A stretch of DNA of 13,082 bases, from contig JACDCJ010000027.1 in the NCBI GenBank assembly GCA_013817655.1, positions 1 through 13,082 of the forward strand. The letters are read 5' to 3'. Within the stretch, counting starts at the first letter, position 1. Each line of letters starts with the position of its first letter. Position numbers and translations under genes: made by a program. The notes beneath the pieces were generated by a model. The model searched no databases and was not told the origin of the DNA. It saw only the letters and a program-made list of their open reading frames with translations. This DNA comes from Actinosomnolentus pattersoniae (SeqCode). Its GTDB lineage: Bacteria; Actinomycetota; UBA4738. Of this stretch, positions 1-7,165 are shown in pieces.

Positions 1-899
1 AACATGTAGTTGACCGCGATCAGGAACAGCACCAGCGCCTGAGCCACCCGGACGGTCGCCGCGTACACGCCGAGCTCCTGCGGCGAGACGTACAAGGAAA
101 GGACGAAGTAGTCCGCCCAGAACAGGGCCTGCGCGAGCAGGGCGGCGGGCGCCCGCGGCGCCCCGTACCGTAGCAACGCTCCGACCTCACCCGGCTCGGA
201 GGGAAGGCGGGGAAAGCGCTCCGTCTCCCGCCTCCAGACGTAGGCCGCGGCCGCGGTCGCTAGGAGCCAGGAACCCCCGTACGCCACGACGCTCGCGCCC
301 ACCGTCCGCGCGGCGACCCACCCGCCCACCATGAGCGCGATCCAGAGGAGCGGCTGCCCCGCCCAGTAGATATAGAGGGTGTGCCGCATGATCTTGAGCC
401 CTCTCGTCGCCCCCAGGTACACCTGCGACAGGGCAACGAAGGGAAGGGCCACCGCGGCCGCCTGGAACGCCGTTCGTGCGGATGCCCCGCCCGTGAGCGC
501 GCGGCTCAGGGGCGCGGCGGCGAGGAACAGGGCGAGGCCGGCCGCCAAGCTCACAAGCCCCGCGATCGCCACCGCCCGGTTGACCACTCCGCGCGCCCGC
601 CCCGGTTCCTCCTTCCCGAGATCGATCGCCACCCGCCTGGTGGCGGCGACGTCCATCCCGAAGCGGGTGGCGGCCCCCCCGATGAACGCCAGCTGCGTCG
701 CGAGGGTGACCACGCCGAGGGCCGACTCGCCGAGCACCCGTGCGATGAGGACGTTGGTGCCGAAGGTCGCGAGGACGAATACGGCCAGGCCGAGGACGTT
801 CTGTCCGGTGCCGGCCAGGATCGCCAGGTGGTCGCCGAACCGTTCCTTCGGAAGCGCGGAGCCGACCGCCCCCCGCAGCCGACGGAATCCGCGCCTCAC
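1..899 (-). CDS. Polysaccharide flippase (Wzx/MATE-like), 3' end off the window
   Basis: Only the first 299 codons are present; the gene runs off the left edge. The protein is highly hydrophobic, with repeated membrane segments (for example about residues 24-50, 60-76, 107-133, 147-163, 178-199 and 205-221) separated by short Arg-rich cytoplasmic loops. Features typical of the polysaccharide biosynthesis/oligosaccharide flippase family are an early Gly-rich helix, the segment VLGESALGVVTLATQ near residue 55, and LYVSPQELGVYAATVRVAQA near 269, a pattern common in Wzx-like proteins. Such proteins move lipid-linked glycans across the inner membrane. The start is taken as GTG at 897-899 because its GTGA overlaps the TGA stop of the upstream phosphodiesterase gene, so translation is probably coupled. 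Full flippases have about 420-500 residues, so roughly a third is missing here. The family call is firm; the substrate cannot be told. Confidence 0.85.
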   Translation of the reverse strand, partial: MRRGFRRLRGAVGSALPKERFGDHLAILAGTGQNVLGLAVFVLATFGTNVLIARVLGESALGVVTLATQLAFIGGAATRFGMDVAATRRVAIDLGKEEPGRARGVVNRAVAIAGLVSLAAGLALFLAAAPLSRALTGGASARTAFQAAAVALPFVALSQVYLGATRGLKIMRHTLYIYWAGQPLLWIALMVGGWVAARTVGASVVAYGGSWLLATAAAAYVWRRETERFPRLPSEPGEVGALLRYGAPRAPAALLAQALFWADYFVLSLYVSPQELGVYAATVRVAQALVLFLIAVNYM

Positions 900-2476
900 T
901 CGAGGTACCCGAGCCCCCGGAGGTGCTCCTCGACCTCCTCGGCCTCGGTGTCGTCCAGTCCGAAGCCGGCCTCGGCATCCTCCCCTTCTGGCGGCTCGGC
1001 GCCCGCCGCGGCGGCGAGGTCCGCTCCGACCAGCGATCGCAGGACGTCGCCGTCGTGCCGAACGGAGGAGGGAGCCCCCACCGCGGCGAGGATCGTCGGC
1101 GCGAGATCGACGAGTCGGGCGGACTCGGGAAGCCCCGCCGAATCGACGCTCTGACCGGCCGCGGCGAGCACGCCTTCGACGCGGTGGTCCCCGGACAGCC
1201 AGTCGGCGTCCTCCACCATGGTCTTCGCGTGCGTGAGGCTGTACAGCGGCGCCGGCTCGAGCAGGAGGTCGGGCGCCTCCTCGGCGAACCTCCCCCGGAA
1301 GACCTCCTCACGACGGAAGACGGAGGCCACCGGATGCCGACCGGTGTCCGGGTCGACGAACGCCAGCAGCTTGCTGGCCACGTCGTCCCGGAGCCGCTCG
1401 AACTCCGACGGATCCACGATCCCGTCCGGCTCCCGCCCGGCCAGGTTCAGGGTGATGCCCTCACCGGTGGAGCGGACGCTCGTGTACGCGCGGGTCCTGG
1501 ACCAGTTCACGGATTGCGGAAGGGGCACGCGTCCGTGCAGGCCGAGCACGTCATACACCTTTCGAGCGGCGGTGCGCATCGGCCCCCACTGCATCGGCCC
1601 GAAGATCGCCTTCGACGCGGAGAACTCCAGAAGCCCCAGGTTGGCCAGAAGCCGGTCCATGTGCACGGCCCTCGTGCACGACTGGAAGCCGTGGTCGCTC
1701 ATGAACAGGACGAGGTCCTCCGGGCCCGTGCGCTCGACGAGTCGACCGAGTCCTTCGTCCAGTAGCCGGTACACGCTCCTGATCCGGTCGGCCAGCGGTT
1801 CCTTCGACAGCGCCGCGTAATCCGGGTGATCGTCGGAAAGGTACTTCGTGAGGCAGTGCTGGACGCGGTCGGTCTCGACCTGAACGATGCAGGCCACCCG
1901 CCATTCCGTCGTGTCGAGCACGTGCTCGGTGGCCTTCTGCCGCGCCCGCGCGTACTCCTGCACCTCGTCGAGGAACGGCTCCGGCCGGTGGCGGAACGTC
2001 GTCCACGACATCCCGTTGATCGGGAACGGCACGCCCGCCTCCTCGAGCTCCTTCCCGAGCACCTCCGGGTGGGTGAACGGCCGCCACTTCGGCAGCACGC
2101 CGCCCGAGATCAGCTTCCCATCGAGCCGGGGCGGTGGGAAGGTGAGTGGCACGTTGACGAACACGCTCGGGACTCCGGCCCTGGTGAGGTCGGCGAGGAG
2201 CGTCCGCTCCTTGATCGAGCGGAACGTCACCGGGAACTGCCGCTTCGAGCCGCCCCTCGCCTCCAGGATGTCGTACACGCCATGGCCGGACGGCTCGACC
2301 CCCGTCATGAACGAGGGCCACGCGGACCAGGAATGGTTGGGCAGGGGGGCCCTGAGAACGGCCCGGCCACCGCGCTCGACGAGCGCGCCGAGATTCGGCA
2401 GGTCTCCTCGCTGAAGCAGAGGATCCAGGATGCGCCAGTCGGCGCCGTCCCAGCCGATGACGAGTACTCGGGACAT
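896..2476 (-). CDS. Alkaline phosphatase superfamily phosphodiesterase/phosphatase
   Basis: A 526-residue protein of the type I phosphodiesterase/nucleotide pyrophosphatase group. Candidate metal ligands of the superfamily can be placed: D10 in GWDGADW, D203 and H207 in ETDRVQH, D261-H262 in MSDHGF, and H431 in SGDHR. The nucleophile is probably a Ser in NHSWSAWPSFMTG (residues 47-59), a region where relatives carry Thr or Ser before FxTG. There is no signal peptide, so it is probably cytoplasmic. The C-terminus (about 493-526) is very acidic and ends in LRGLGYLE, an ending often seen in this family. The start is ATG at 2474-2476, eight bases after GAAGG; an in-frame ATG 52 codons upstream would add a low-complexity tail and pass through the divergent promoter region. 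It is the first gene of a two-gene operon with the flippase, which suggests a role in glycan or glycolipid metabolism. The substrate is unknown. Confidence 0.88.
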   Translation of the reverse strand: MSRVLVIGWDGADWRILDPLLQRGDLPNLGALVERGGRAVLRAPLPNHSWSAWPSFMTGVEPSGHGVYDILEARGGSKRQFPVTFRSIKERTLLADLTRAGVPSVFVNVPLTFPPPRLDGKLISGGVLPKWRPFTHPEVLGKELEEAGVPFPINGMSWTTFRHRPEPFLDEVQEYARARQKATEHVLDTTEWRVACIVQVETDRVQHCLTKYLSDDHPDYAALSKEPLADRIRSVYRLLDEGLGRLVERTGPEDLVLFMSDHGFQSCTRAVHMDRLLANLGLLEFSASKAIFGPMQWGPMRTAARKVYDVLGLHGRVPLPQSVNWSRTRAYTSVRSTGEGITLNLAGREPDGIVDPSEFERLRDDVASKLLAFVDPDTGRHPVASVFRREEVFRGRFAEEAPDLLLEPAPLYSLTHAKTMVEDADWLSGDHRVEGVLAAAGQSVDSAGLPESARLVDLAPTILAAVGAPSSVRHDGDVLRSLVGADLAAAAGAEPPEGEDAEAGFGLDDTEAEEVEEHLRGLGYLE

Positions 2477-2513
2477 GCGAAACGCCTTCGTTGTCGGAGG
2501 GTGGCCGCGGGCT

Positions 2514-2519
2514 AGTCTA
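2514..2519 (-). promoter_or_regulatory. Possible -10 box for the phosphodiesterase-flippase operon
   Basis: On the minus strand TAGACT fits the TANNNT form of an actinobacterial -10 box. Transcription would begin near 2507, giving a leader of about 30 nt that contains the GAAGG ribosome site. A TTGCCG lies 20 nt further upstream, too far for a good -35 element, so the assignment rests mainly on the -10 and its position. Confidence 0.35.
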
Positions 2520-2527
2520 CGAGGGAC

Positions 2528-2542
2528 CCGGCCGCCGGCCGG
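2528..2542. repeat. Short GC-only inverted repeat in the divergent intergenic region
   Basis: CCGGCC and GGCCGG form perfect 6-bp arms around a GCC spacer, between the two divergent start codons and just upstream of the minus-strand -10 box. It could be an operator, but in DNA this rich in GC such a repeat may be chance. Confidence 0.25.
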
Positions 2543-2578
2543 CAACCACGTCCCCGCACCAAAACCGAAGCGAACCAG

Positions 2579-2591
2579 TAGCCTCGGATGC
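2579..2591 (+). promoter_or_regulatory. Leaderless promoter (-10 TAGCCT) of the ABC transporter operon
   Basis: TAGCCT at 2579-2584 is followed by exactly 7 nt and then the GTG start codon at 2592. No convincing Shine-Dalgarno sequence stands before this GTG. The same geometry (TANNNT, 7 nt, start codon) occurs at the MFS and CCA genes in this window, which supports leaderless transcription here. No clear -35 element was found. Confidence 0.6.
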
Positions 2592-3293
2592 GTGTTGGAG
2601 GCTTCCCAGCCCCGCGAGGCGGTGGCCATCACCGTCCGAGCTCTCCGCCATCACTACAGGACACCGGCCGGCCCATTGGTCGTCCTGGACGGCCTGGACC
2701 TCGACGTGCCGGCCGGTGGCTACGTGGCGGTCAGCGGTCAGTCGGGCGCCGGAAAGAGCACGCTCCTCTCGATCTTGGGCGGGCTGGAGCGGCCGAAGGC
2801 CGGGGACGTGATCGTTGGAGGAGTGAACGTCGCCGGCCTGAAGGGGGATGAGTTGGCCGCGTACCGGCGGAGCACCGTGGGCTTCGTCTTCCAGCACTTC
2901 GGCCTCCTCGACACGCTCTCGGCCCGCGAGAACGTCGAGCTGGCGTGCGCCCTGGCGCGCGTCCCGCGGCAACGACGTCGAGCCCGTGCCGGAGATCTCC
3001 TTGCTGCGGTCGGCCTCCAGGAACGGACGGCGCACCGCCCGACGCAACTCTCGGGCGGCGAACGCCAGCGCGTCGCGATCGCTCGCGCCATGGCGAACCG
3101 TCCGAGCGTCCTCCTCGCTGACGAGCCGACCGGGAACCTCGACGAGGACTCCACGGAACGCGTCGCCGCCCTCCTGGAATCCATCCACCGAGACCATGCT
3201 TGCACTCTCGTAGTGGTCACACACAACCGCCGGCTCGCGGCCAGGGCGTCCGTCCGCCTGGCTCTCCGGGACGGGAAGCTCGTCGCCGCATGA
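2592..3293 (+). CDS. ABC transporter ATP-binding protein (MacB/LolD/YbbA type)
   Basis: A 233-residue nucleotide-binding subunit with every core motif intact: Walker A GQSGAGKS (49-56), Q-loop Q101 in FVFQHFGLLDTLSARENVE, signature LSGGERQR (153-160), Walker B VLLADE (173-178) followed by PTGNLDE, and the switch H211 in VVTHNRR. Length and the LSGGERQR/PTGNLD wording place it with the MacB/LolD/YbbA group, whose members drive 'mechanotransmission' or lipid-extraction permeases rather than classic importers. GTG at 2592 is preferred because it lies at the start of family similarity and sits 7 nt after a -10 box; an in-frame ATG 54 codons earlier would place the divergent promoter inside the gene. 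Its stop overlaps the permease start by ATGA (3290-3293), so the two subunits are translated together. The substrate is not evident from the ATPase itself. Confidence 0.93.
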   Translation: MLEASQPREAVAITVRALRHHYRTPAGPLVVLDGLDLDVPAGGYVAVSGQSGAGKSTLLSILGGLERPKAGDVIVGGVNVAGLKGDELAAYRRSTVGFVFQHFGLLDTLSARENVELACALARVPRQRRRARAGDLLAAVGLQERTAHRPTQLSGGERQRVAIARAMANRPSVLLADEPTGNLDEDSTERVAALLESIHRDHACTLVVVTHNRRLAARASVRLALRDGKLVAA

Positions 3294-4582
3294 CCTGGCG
3301 CGATGCCCTCCTGCTCGCGGCGCGGGGCGTGTCACGGCGGTTCGGCCGGGCCGTCCTCACCGTCCTTGCCGTGGGATTGGCCGCGGCGCTCCTCACGGCG
3401 CTGCTGACCATCGCGACCACCGCCGAGACGCGCGTCCTGAACGAGCTCTCCAAGGGCGGCCCCCTGGCGGGCATCAGGGTAAGCGCGGCGGCCCCCGACC
3501 CATCACAAGTCGACCAGGACGACGCCCGCCCGGGGCCCCCGAGAGACCTCGACGCCGGCGCCGCCCGCCGGATCGCCGCGCTGCCAGACGTCGTCTCGGT
3601 CGTACCGGTCATCGCGGTTCACGGGTTCGTCATCCCGCCTGATCCGGACGTGGATCCGTTCCTGGACACCGTCGTCGGCGTCGACCTCGAACGAACCGCG
3701 CAGCTTCCGATCACCGTGCTAGAGGGACGGCTTCCTGCGCCAGGCGCGCTGACCGAGATGGCCGTCACGCAGGGATACCTCGAGCGCCTCGATCTCGATC
3801 CCCAAGAACCTGAGGCCGTGGTGGGCACCGAGGTGGAGGTGGCCTCCGCCCGGTTCTATCCATCGCTTGGCGACGACGAGATCCGCGGTCGCTGGACGAA
3901 GGCGCTGATCGTGGGCGTTGTGGCCCAGGAGGCGGCCCCGGGGCAGTTCCTGGCCTCCATCGAGTACGCGCGGCTCGCCCAGGACTGGCGGGCGGCCGGG
4001 GGATCCGGGGGGTTCATCGAAGTGACCACGTCCGCCTACAGTGGCCTGTTCGTCGTGGCACGTGGGCTCGACCGCGTGGGCCCCGTGCGGCATCAGATCA
4101 CGGCCATCGGGTACTCGACGAGCGCACCCGAGAACCTGATCGCGACCGTCCAGCGCTACCTTCGTGTCGTCGAGATCGTTCTGTCGGCGATCGGGGCCAT
4201 CGCGCTCGTCATCGCGTCGCTCGGGATCGCGAGCGCGCTCCTCGCGGCCATCCGGGAACGCCGCCGTGAGATCGGGGTCCTGAAGGCGATCGGCGCTCGC
4301 GACCGGGATGTGCTTCGCGTGTTCCTCGTGGAGGCATCGGTGATCGGGTTCCTCGGCGGCGTCGTCGGCACGGCGATCGGCTGGATCATCGCCCGGATCG
4401 TGACCTCGGTGGTCAACGGCTATCTGACGGCACAGGGACTGATCGGGGTGCGCCTCGGCCTGAGCGTCCCGATCGTCACCGGAGGGATCGTGGGCTCCAC
4501 CCTCCTCGCGTTGCTCGCCGGCGTGCTTCCCGCACTCCGCGCGGCCCGTTTGCCCGCCACCGAGGCGGTCGCCGGCTCATGA
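3290..4582 (+). CDS. ABC transporter permease, FtsX/MacB family
   Basis: A 430-residue membrane protein with the four-helix plan of type VII (MacB-like) permeases: helix 1 at about 20-43, a large extracytoplasmic domain at about 45-290 (MacB periplasmic core-like), then helices at about 293-320, 347-372 and 391-417. The coupling segment RERRREIGVLKAIGA (322-336) after helix 2 is the hallmark of the FtsX domain, and the C-terminal PALRAARLPATEAV is also typical. ATG at 3290 overlaps the ATPase stop; its own stop overlaps the SGNH hydrolase start (ATGA, 4579-4582). It has a single FtsX domain, unlike the larger E. coli YbbP. It probably works as a homodimer with the upstream ATPase. In a cell without an outer membrane the external domain would face the wall and could hand substrate to the hydrolase encoded next. 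The transported substrate is an inference only. Confidence 0.92.
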   Translation: MTWRDALLLAARGVSRRFGRAVLTVLAVGLAAALLTALLTIATTAETRVLNELSKGGPLAGIRVSAAAPDPSQVDQDDARPGPPRDLDAGAARRIAALPDVVSVVPVIAVHGFVIPPDPDVDPFLDTVVGVDLERTAQLPITVLEGRLPAPGALTEMAVTQGYLERLDLDPQEPEAVVGTEVEVASARFYPSLGDDEIRGRWTKALIVGVVAQEAAPGQFLASIEYARLAQDWRAAGGSGGFIEVTTSAYSGLFVVARGLDRVGPVRHQITAIGYSTSAPENLIATVQRYLRVVEIVLSAIGAIALVIASLGIASALLAAIRERRREIGVLKAIGARDRDVLRVFLVEASVIGFLGGVVGTAIGWIIARIVTSVVNGYLTAQGLIGVRLGLSVPIVTGGIVGSTLLALLAGVLPALRAARLPATEAVAGS

Positions 4583-5334
4583 GAATCCGCCCGCTCCTCG
4601 TGGCGCTGTCCCTCCTTCTCCTCCCGGCGGCCTGCGTCGGCGGGGAGACCGTCGGGGACTCCGCTGCGATGGCGGTCCGACCGGGCCCGCCCGTGCTCTA
4701 CGTCGCCTTGGGCGCCAGCGAGACCGTCGGCATCGGCACGGACGACCCCGTGCGAGAGGCGTGGCCCCAACTCCTGTACCGGAGCTCAATGCCTCGCAGC
4801 GCAGTCTTCGTCAATCTCGGCATCCCTGGCGCGACGGTCGCCGACGCCCTCGAACGCGAGTTGCCCCAGGCCCTGGAGCTGCGGCCGGACATCGTCACGG
4901 TCTGGCTGAACGTGAACGACCTCATCGCCGGCGTGCCCCCCGCGACGTACGAGGCCGGGCTGCAGCGCCTGTTGACCTCCCTTCGTCGGGGCGGCATCGC
5001 TCGCGTGCTGGTCGCCAACACCCCGCCGCTGGACCGGCTTCCGGCGTACCTGGCATGCCGTCCGGGCGCCCCCGTCGGCGGCCCCCCCTGCCTCACGGAC
5101 CGAGTGCTGCCGCCGGCCGAGCGGATCAACGAGCTGACCGCCGCCTACAACGACGTCATCGAGCGGGTCGCCGGAGAAGCCGGGGCGGAGGTCGTCGACC
5201 TGCACTCCGCCGGGATCGCCGCCCGATCTCAAGAATCGGGCGAGGTGCTCATCAGCGAGGATGGCTTCCACCCCAGCGCCGCTGGGGCTCGAGTCGTCGC
5301 GGACGCCTTTGCCCGGATCCTTTCCCGGGACTAG
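4579..5334 (+). CDS. Exported SGNH/GDSL-family hydrolase
   Basis: A 251-residue esterase-type protein. Residues 1-19 form a hydrophobic export signal ending LLLLPAAC; C19 could be lipidated, but Pro rather than Leu at -3 makes the lipobox poor, so a secreted or membrane-tethered form is equally possible. SGNH blocks are recognisable: S47 in YVALGASETVG (block I, with GAS instead of GDS), G84 in NLGIPGAT (block II), N113 in WLNVNDLIAG (block III, with Asn in place of the usual Gly), and D228/H231 in SEDGFHPSAAG (block V). The S-G-N-H residues and the Asp of the triad are therefore all present. The family hydrolyses acyl esters, thioesters or acetyl groups on lipids and glycans. The ATG overlaps the permease stop, so it is the third gene of the ABC operon, an arrangement of the same parts as ybbA-ybbP-tesA. 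The exact substrate is unknown. Confidence 0.88.
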   Translation: MRIRPLLVALSLLLLPAACVGGETVGDSAAMAVRPGPPVLYVALGASETVGIGTDDPVREAWPQLLYRSSMPRSAVFVNLGIPGATVADALERELPQALELRPDIVTVWLNVNDLIAGVPPATYEAGLQRLLTSLRRGGIARVLVANTPPLDRLPAYLACRPGAPVGGPPCLTDRVLPPAERINELTAAYNDVIERVAGEAGAEVVDLHSAGIAARSQESGEVLISEDGFHPSAAGARVVADAFARILSRD

Positions 5335-5371
5335 GGCGCAGGCCCGCGGTCCACTCGCCGGGGACCTGTGG

Positions 5372-5400
5372 TTGTCGCGCCTGCCACCCTGATGTATCGT
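5372..5400 (+). promoter_or_regulatory. Promoter of padR-ino1
   Basis: TTGTCG (5372-5377) and TATCGT (5395-5400) are separated by 17 nt, the ideal spacing for the housekeeping sigma factor. The -10 box forms the left end of the large palindrome at 5395-5433, so a repressor bound there would block RNA polymerase. Transcription would start near 5407. Confidence 0.6.
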
Positions 5401-5433
5401 TTCGATATATCGAATGGATATATCGAAGCGATA
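5395..5433. promoter_or_regulatory. AT-rich palindromic operator, probably for the PadR repressor
   Basis: Two 17-bp arms (5395-5411 and 5417-5433) are inverted repeats matching at 16 of 17 positions around the 5-bp spacer GAATG. Inside it, TTCGATATATCGAA (5401-5414) is itself a perfect 14-bp palindrome, and GATATATCGAA occurs twice in direct orientation (5404-5414 and 5417-5427, 13 bp apart). The element is about two thirds A+T in very GC-rich surroundings, overlaps the -10 box and predicted start of transcription, and lies just before a PadR-type regulator gene. PadR dimers bind palindromes of this sort and often repress their own genes. It may hold two overlapping dimer sites. The assignment to this PadR is inference from position. 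Confidence 0.75.
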
Positions 5434-5451
5434 GGAAGGCGACGGCCGAAG

Positions 5452-6027
5452 ATGCTCGAGATGGCGATCCTGGGGCTCCTCAAGGAGCGGGCCATGCACG
5501 GCTACCAGCTCAAGAAGCGCCTGGCGGATACGCTGGGCGGCTTCTGGCGGGTGTCGTACGGCTCTCTCTACCCCGCCCTCAAGCGCCTTCAGAAGGAAGG
5601 CGCCGTCGAGATGATCTTCCCGAGGGAGAACCTTGGGCGGCGCAAGAACGTCTACCGCATCACGCCCAAAGGGGAGACCCTCTTCGCGGACCTGCTGGGG
5701 CGAACCGGTCACGAGGTCAGCGAGGACACGGGGTTTCCTGTCCGCCTCGCCTTCTTCCAGTACCTGAAGCCGGAGACGCGAATCCACCTGCTGGAACGGC
5801 GCCGCGCATTCCTGGAGGAGCGATTCACCGATCTCAAGGCCTCGTTGCAGAGGTATCGCGAACGGATCGACGGATACGTCCTCTCCCTCATGAACCACGA
5901 GCTCTCCGCCACGGAGAACGACATTCGATGGCTGGACGACCTGATCTCGGCCGAGCGTGGCCACGCGCAGGTGGCGGCGCGACCCCTGCGCCAGCCGGCC
6001 GCACTACCCCAGAAGGAGCGTGCCTAG
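5452..6027 (+). CDS. PadR-family transcriptional regulator
   Basis: A 191-residue protein. The N-terminal winged helix-turn-helix (about 1-85) carries the classic PadR wording MLEMAILGLLKERAMHGYQL, then YGSLYPALKRLQKEG (36-50) for the recognition region and RKNVYRITPKG (64-74) for the wing. Residues about 105-165 are charged and helical, fitting the PadR C-terminal dimerisation domain; the last 25 residues are Ala/Pro/Arg-rich and probably disordered. The ATG at 5452 has GGAAGG some 12 nt before it. An upstream GTG at 5368 would translate through the promoter and operator and is rejected. Its stop codon is immediately followed by the ino1 ATG. The same PadR-ino1 order is known in mycobacteria. 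It probably represses this operon by binding the palindrome upstream; the inducer is unknown, with inositol or a phosphate ester as guesses only. Confidence 0.9.
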   Translation: MLEMAILGLLKERAMHGYQLKKRLADTLGGFWRVSYGSLYPALKRLQKEGAVEMIFPRENLGRRKNVYRITPKGETLFADLLGRTGHEVSEDTGFPVRLAFFQYLKPETRIHLLERRRAFLEERFTDLKASLQRYRERIDGYVLSLMNHELSATENDIRWLDDLISAERGHAQVAARPLRQPAALPQKERA

Positions 6028-7155
6028 ATGAAGGAGAAGATCCGAGTCGCGATCGTTGGCGTCGGCAACTGCGCCTCGTCGCTGGTTCAGGGCGTCGAGT
6101 TCTACCGCGAGGCCCGACCCGGGGAGCGCGTTCCCGGCCTCATGCACGTGAACCTGGGCGAGTACCACGTCTCGGACACGGAGTTCGTGGCCGCCTTCGA
6201 CGTGGACGGCAAGAAGGTGGGGAGAGACTTGGCCGAGGCCATCCTCTCGGAGCCGAACAACACCATCCGCTTCGCCGACGTGCCGCCGATCGGAGTTGCC
6301 GTGCAGCGAGGGCCCACCCTCGACGGACTCGGCGAGTACTACCGCGAGCAGATCGTGGAGTCCGCCGACGAACCCGTCGACGTGGCCGCCGCCCTGCGGG
6401 AGTCGGGTGCGCAGGTCGTCGTCAACTACCTCCCGGTTGGGAGCGAGGAAGCGACGAGGTTCTATGCGCAAGCCGCCCTCGATGCCGGCTGTGCCTTCGT
6501 CAACTGCATGCCGGTGTTCATCGCCTCCGACCCCGAATGGGCCCGCCGTTTCGCCGATGCCGGCTTGCCGATTGTCGGCGACGACATCAAGGCGCAGGTT
6601 GGCGCCACGATCCTGCACCGGGTGCTCGCGAAGCTGTTCGAGGACCGGGGCGTCAAGCTCGAGCGGACGTCGCAGCTGAACTTCGGCGGCAACATGGACT
6701 TCATGAACATGCTCGAGCGGCGGCGGCTCGTCTCGAAGAAGATCTCGAAGACACAGTCCGTCACGAGCCAGCTCCGGGACGGACTGGCGAAGGACAGGAT
6801 CCACATTGGCCCCTCCGACCACGTGCCGTGGCTCGAGGACCGAAAGTGGGCGCACATCCGGCTCGAAGGCTCGGAGTTCGGCAACGTCCCGGTCAACGTC
6901 GAGCTGAAGCTCGAGGTCTGGGACTCCCCCAACTCGGCGGGCATCGTGATCGACGCGATCCGGTGCGCCCGCCTCGCGCTGGACCGGGGCGTCGCCGGCC
7001 CTCTCATCGGCCCGAGCGCCTACTTCATGAAGTCTCCGCCGGTCCAGTTCTCCGACGACGCCGCTCGCGAGATGGTCGAGGAGTTCATCCTCGGGAACGG
7101 GGCCTCGAGGAAGGCGGACTGGTCGGCGTTCTTCGACGCCAAGTCGAGCTCGTAA
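6028..7155 (+). CDS. ino1: Inositol-3-phosphate synthase (actinobacterial type)
   Basis: A 375-residue enzyme that turns glucose 6-phosphate into 1D-myo-inositol 3-phosphate using NAD, the first step to phosphatidylinositol and, where present, mycothiol. Recognisable parts are the Rossmann nucleotide loop GVGNCASSLVQG (11-22), VNYLPVGSEEAT (132-143), FVNCMPVFIAS (157-167), the catalytic-region segment GDDIKAQVGATI (184-195) with conserved K188, QLNFGGNMDFMNM (216-228), SKKISKTQSVTS (236-247) with further active-site lysines, IGPSDHVPWLEDRK (260-273) and WDSPNSAGIVIDAIR (298-312). Length matches the short actinobacterial/archaeal class, not the longer eukaryotic one. AAGGAG at 6013-6018 lies 9 nt before the ATG, and the ATG directly abuts the padR stop, so the pair is one operon under the palindrome. 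The identification is secure. Confidence 0.97.
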   Translation: MKEKIRVAIVGVGNCASSLVQGVEFYREARPGERVPGLMHVNLGEYHVSDTEFVAAFDVDGKKVGRDLAEAILSEPNNTIRFADVPPIGVAVQRGPTLDGLGEYYREQIVESADEPVDVAAALRESGAQVVVNYLPVGSEEATRFYAQAALDAGCAFVNCMPVFIASDPEWARRFADAGLPIVGDDIKAQVGATILHRVLAKLFEDRGVKLERTSQLNFGGNMDFMNMLERRRLVSKKISKTQSVTSQLRDGLAKDRIHIGPSDHVPWLEDRKWAHIRLEGSEFGNVPVNVELKLEVWDSPNSAGIVIDAIRCARLALDRGVAGPLIGPSAYFMKSPPVQFSDDAAREMVEEFILGNGASRKADWSAFFDAKSSS

Positions 7156-7165
7156 GCTACACCGC
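7153..7165 (+). promoter_or_regulatory. Leaderless promoter (-10 TAAGCT) of the MFS gene, across the ino1 stop
   Basis: TAAGCT at 7153-7158 is followed by exactly 7 nt and then the GTG at 7166. The first three bases of the box are the ino1 stop codon TAA. There is no ribosome-binding sequence before the GTG. TTCTTC 18 nt upstream is at best a weak -35 element. Confidence 0.55.

Noticed and set aside
187..1311. A 374-codon minus-strand frame at the left end
   Set aside because: It overlaps the flippase and phosphodiesterase out of frame and is Arg/Ser/Pro-rich low-complexity sequence.
2430..2591. Earlier ATG start for the ABC ATPase
   Set aside because: The added 54 residues would overlap the divergent phosphodiesterase start and match no family; the GTG at 2592 follows a -10 box by 7 nt.
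5334..5366. Two small hairpins after the SGNH hydrolase (GGGC-GCAG-GCCC and GGTCC...GGACC)
   Set aside because: Stems of 4 and 5 bp with no T-run are expected by chance in DNA this rich in GC; not called as a terminator.
5368..5451. Earlier GTG start for PadR
   Set aside because: It would put the -35 and -10 boxes and the whole palindrome inside the gene; family similarity begins at the ATG at 5452, which has a ribosome site.
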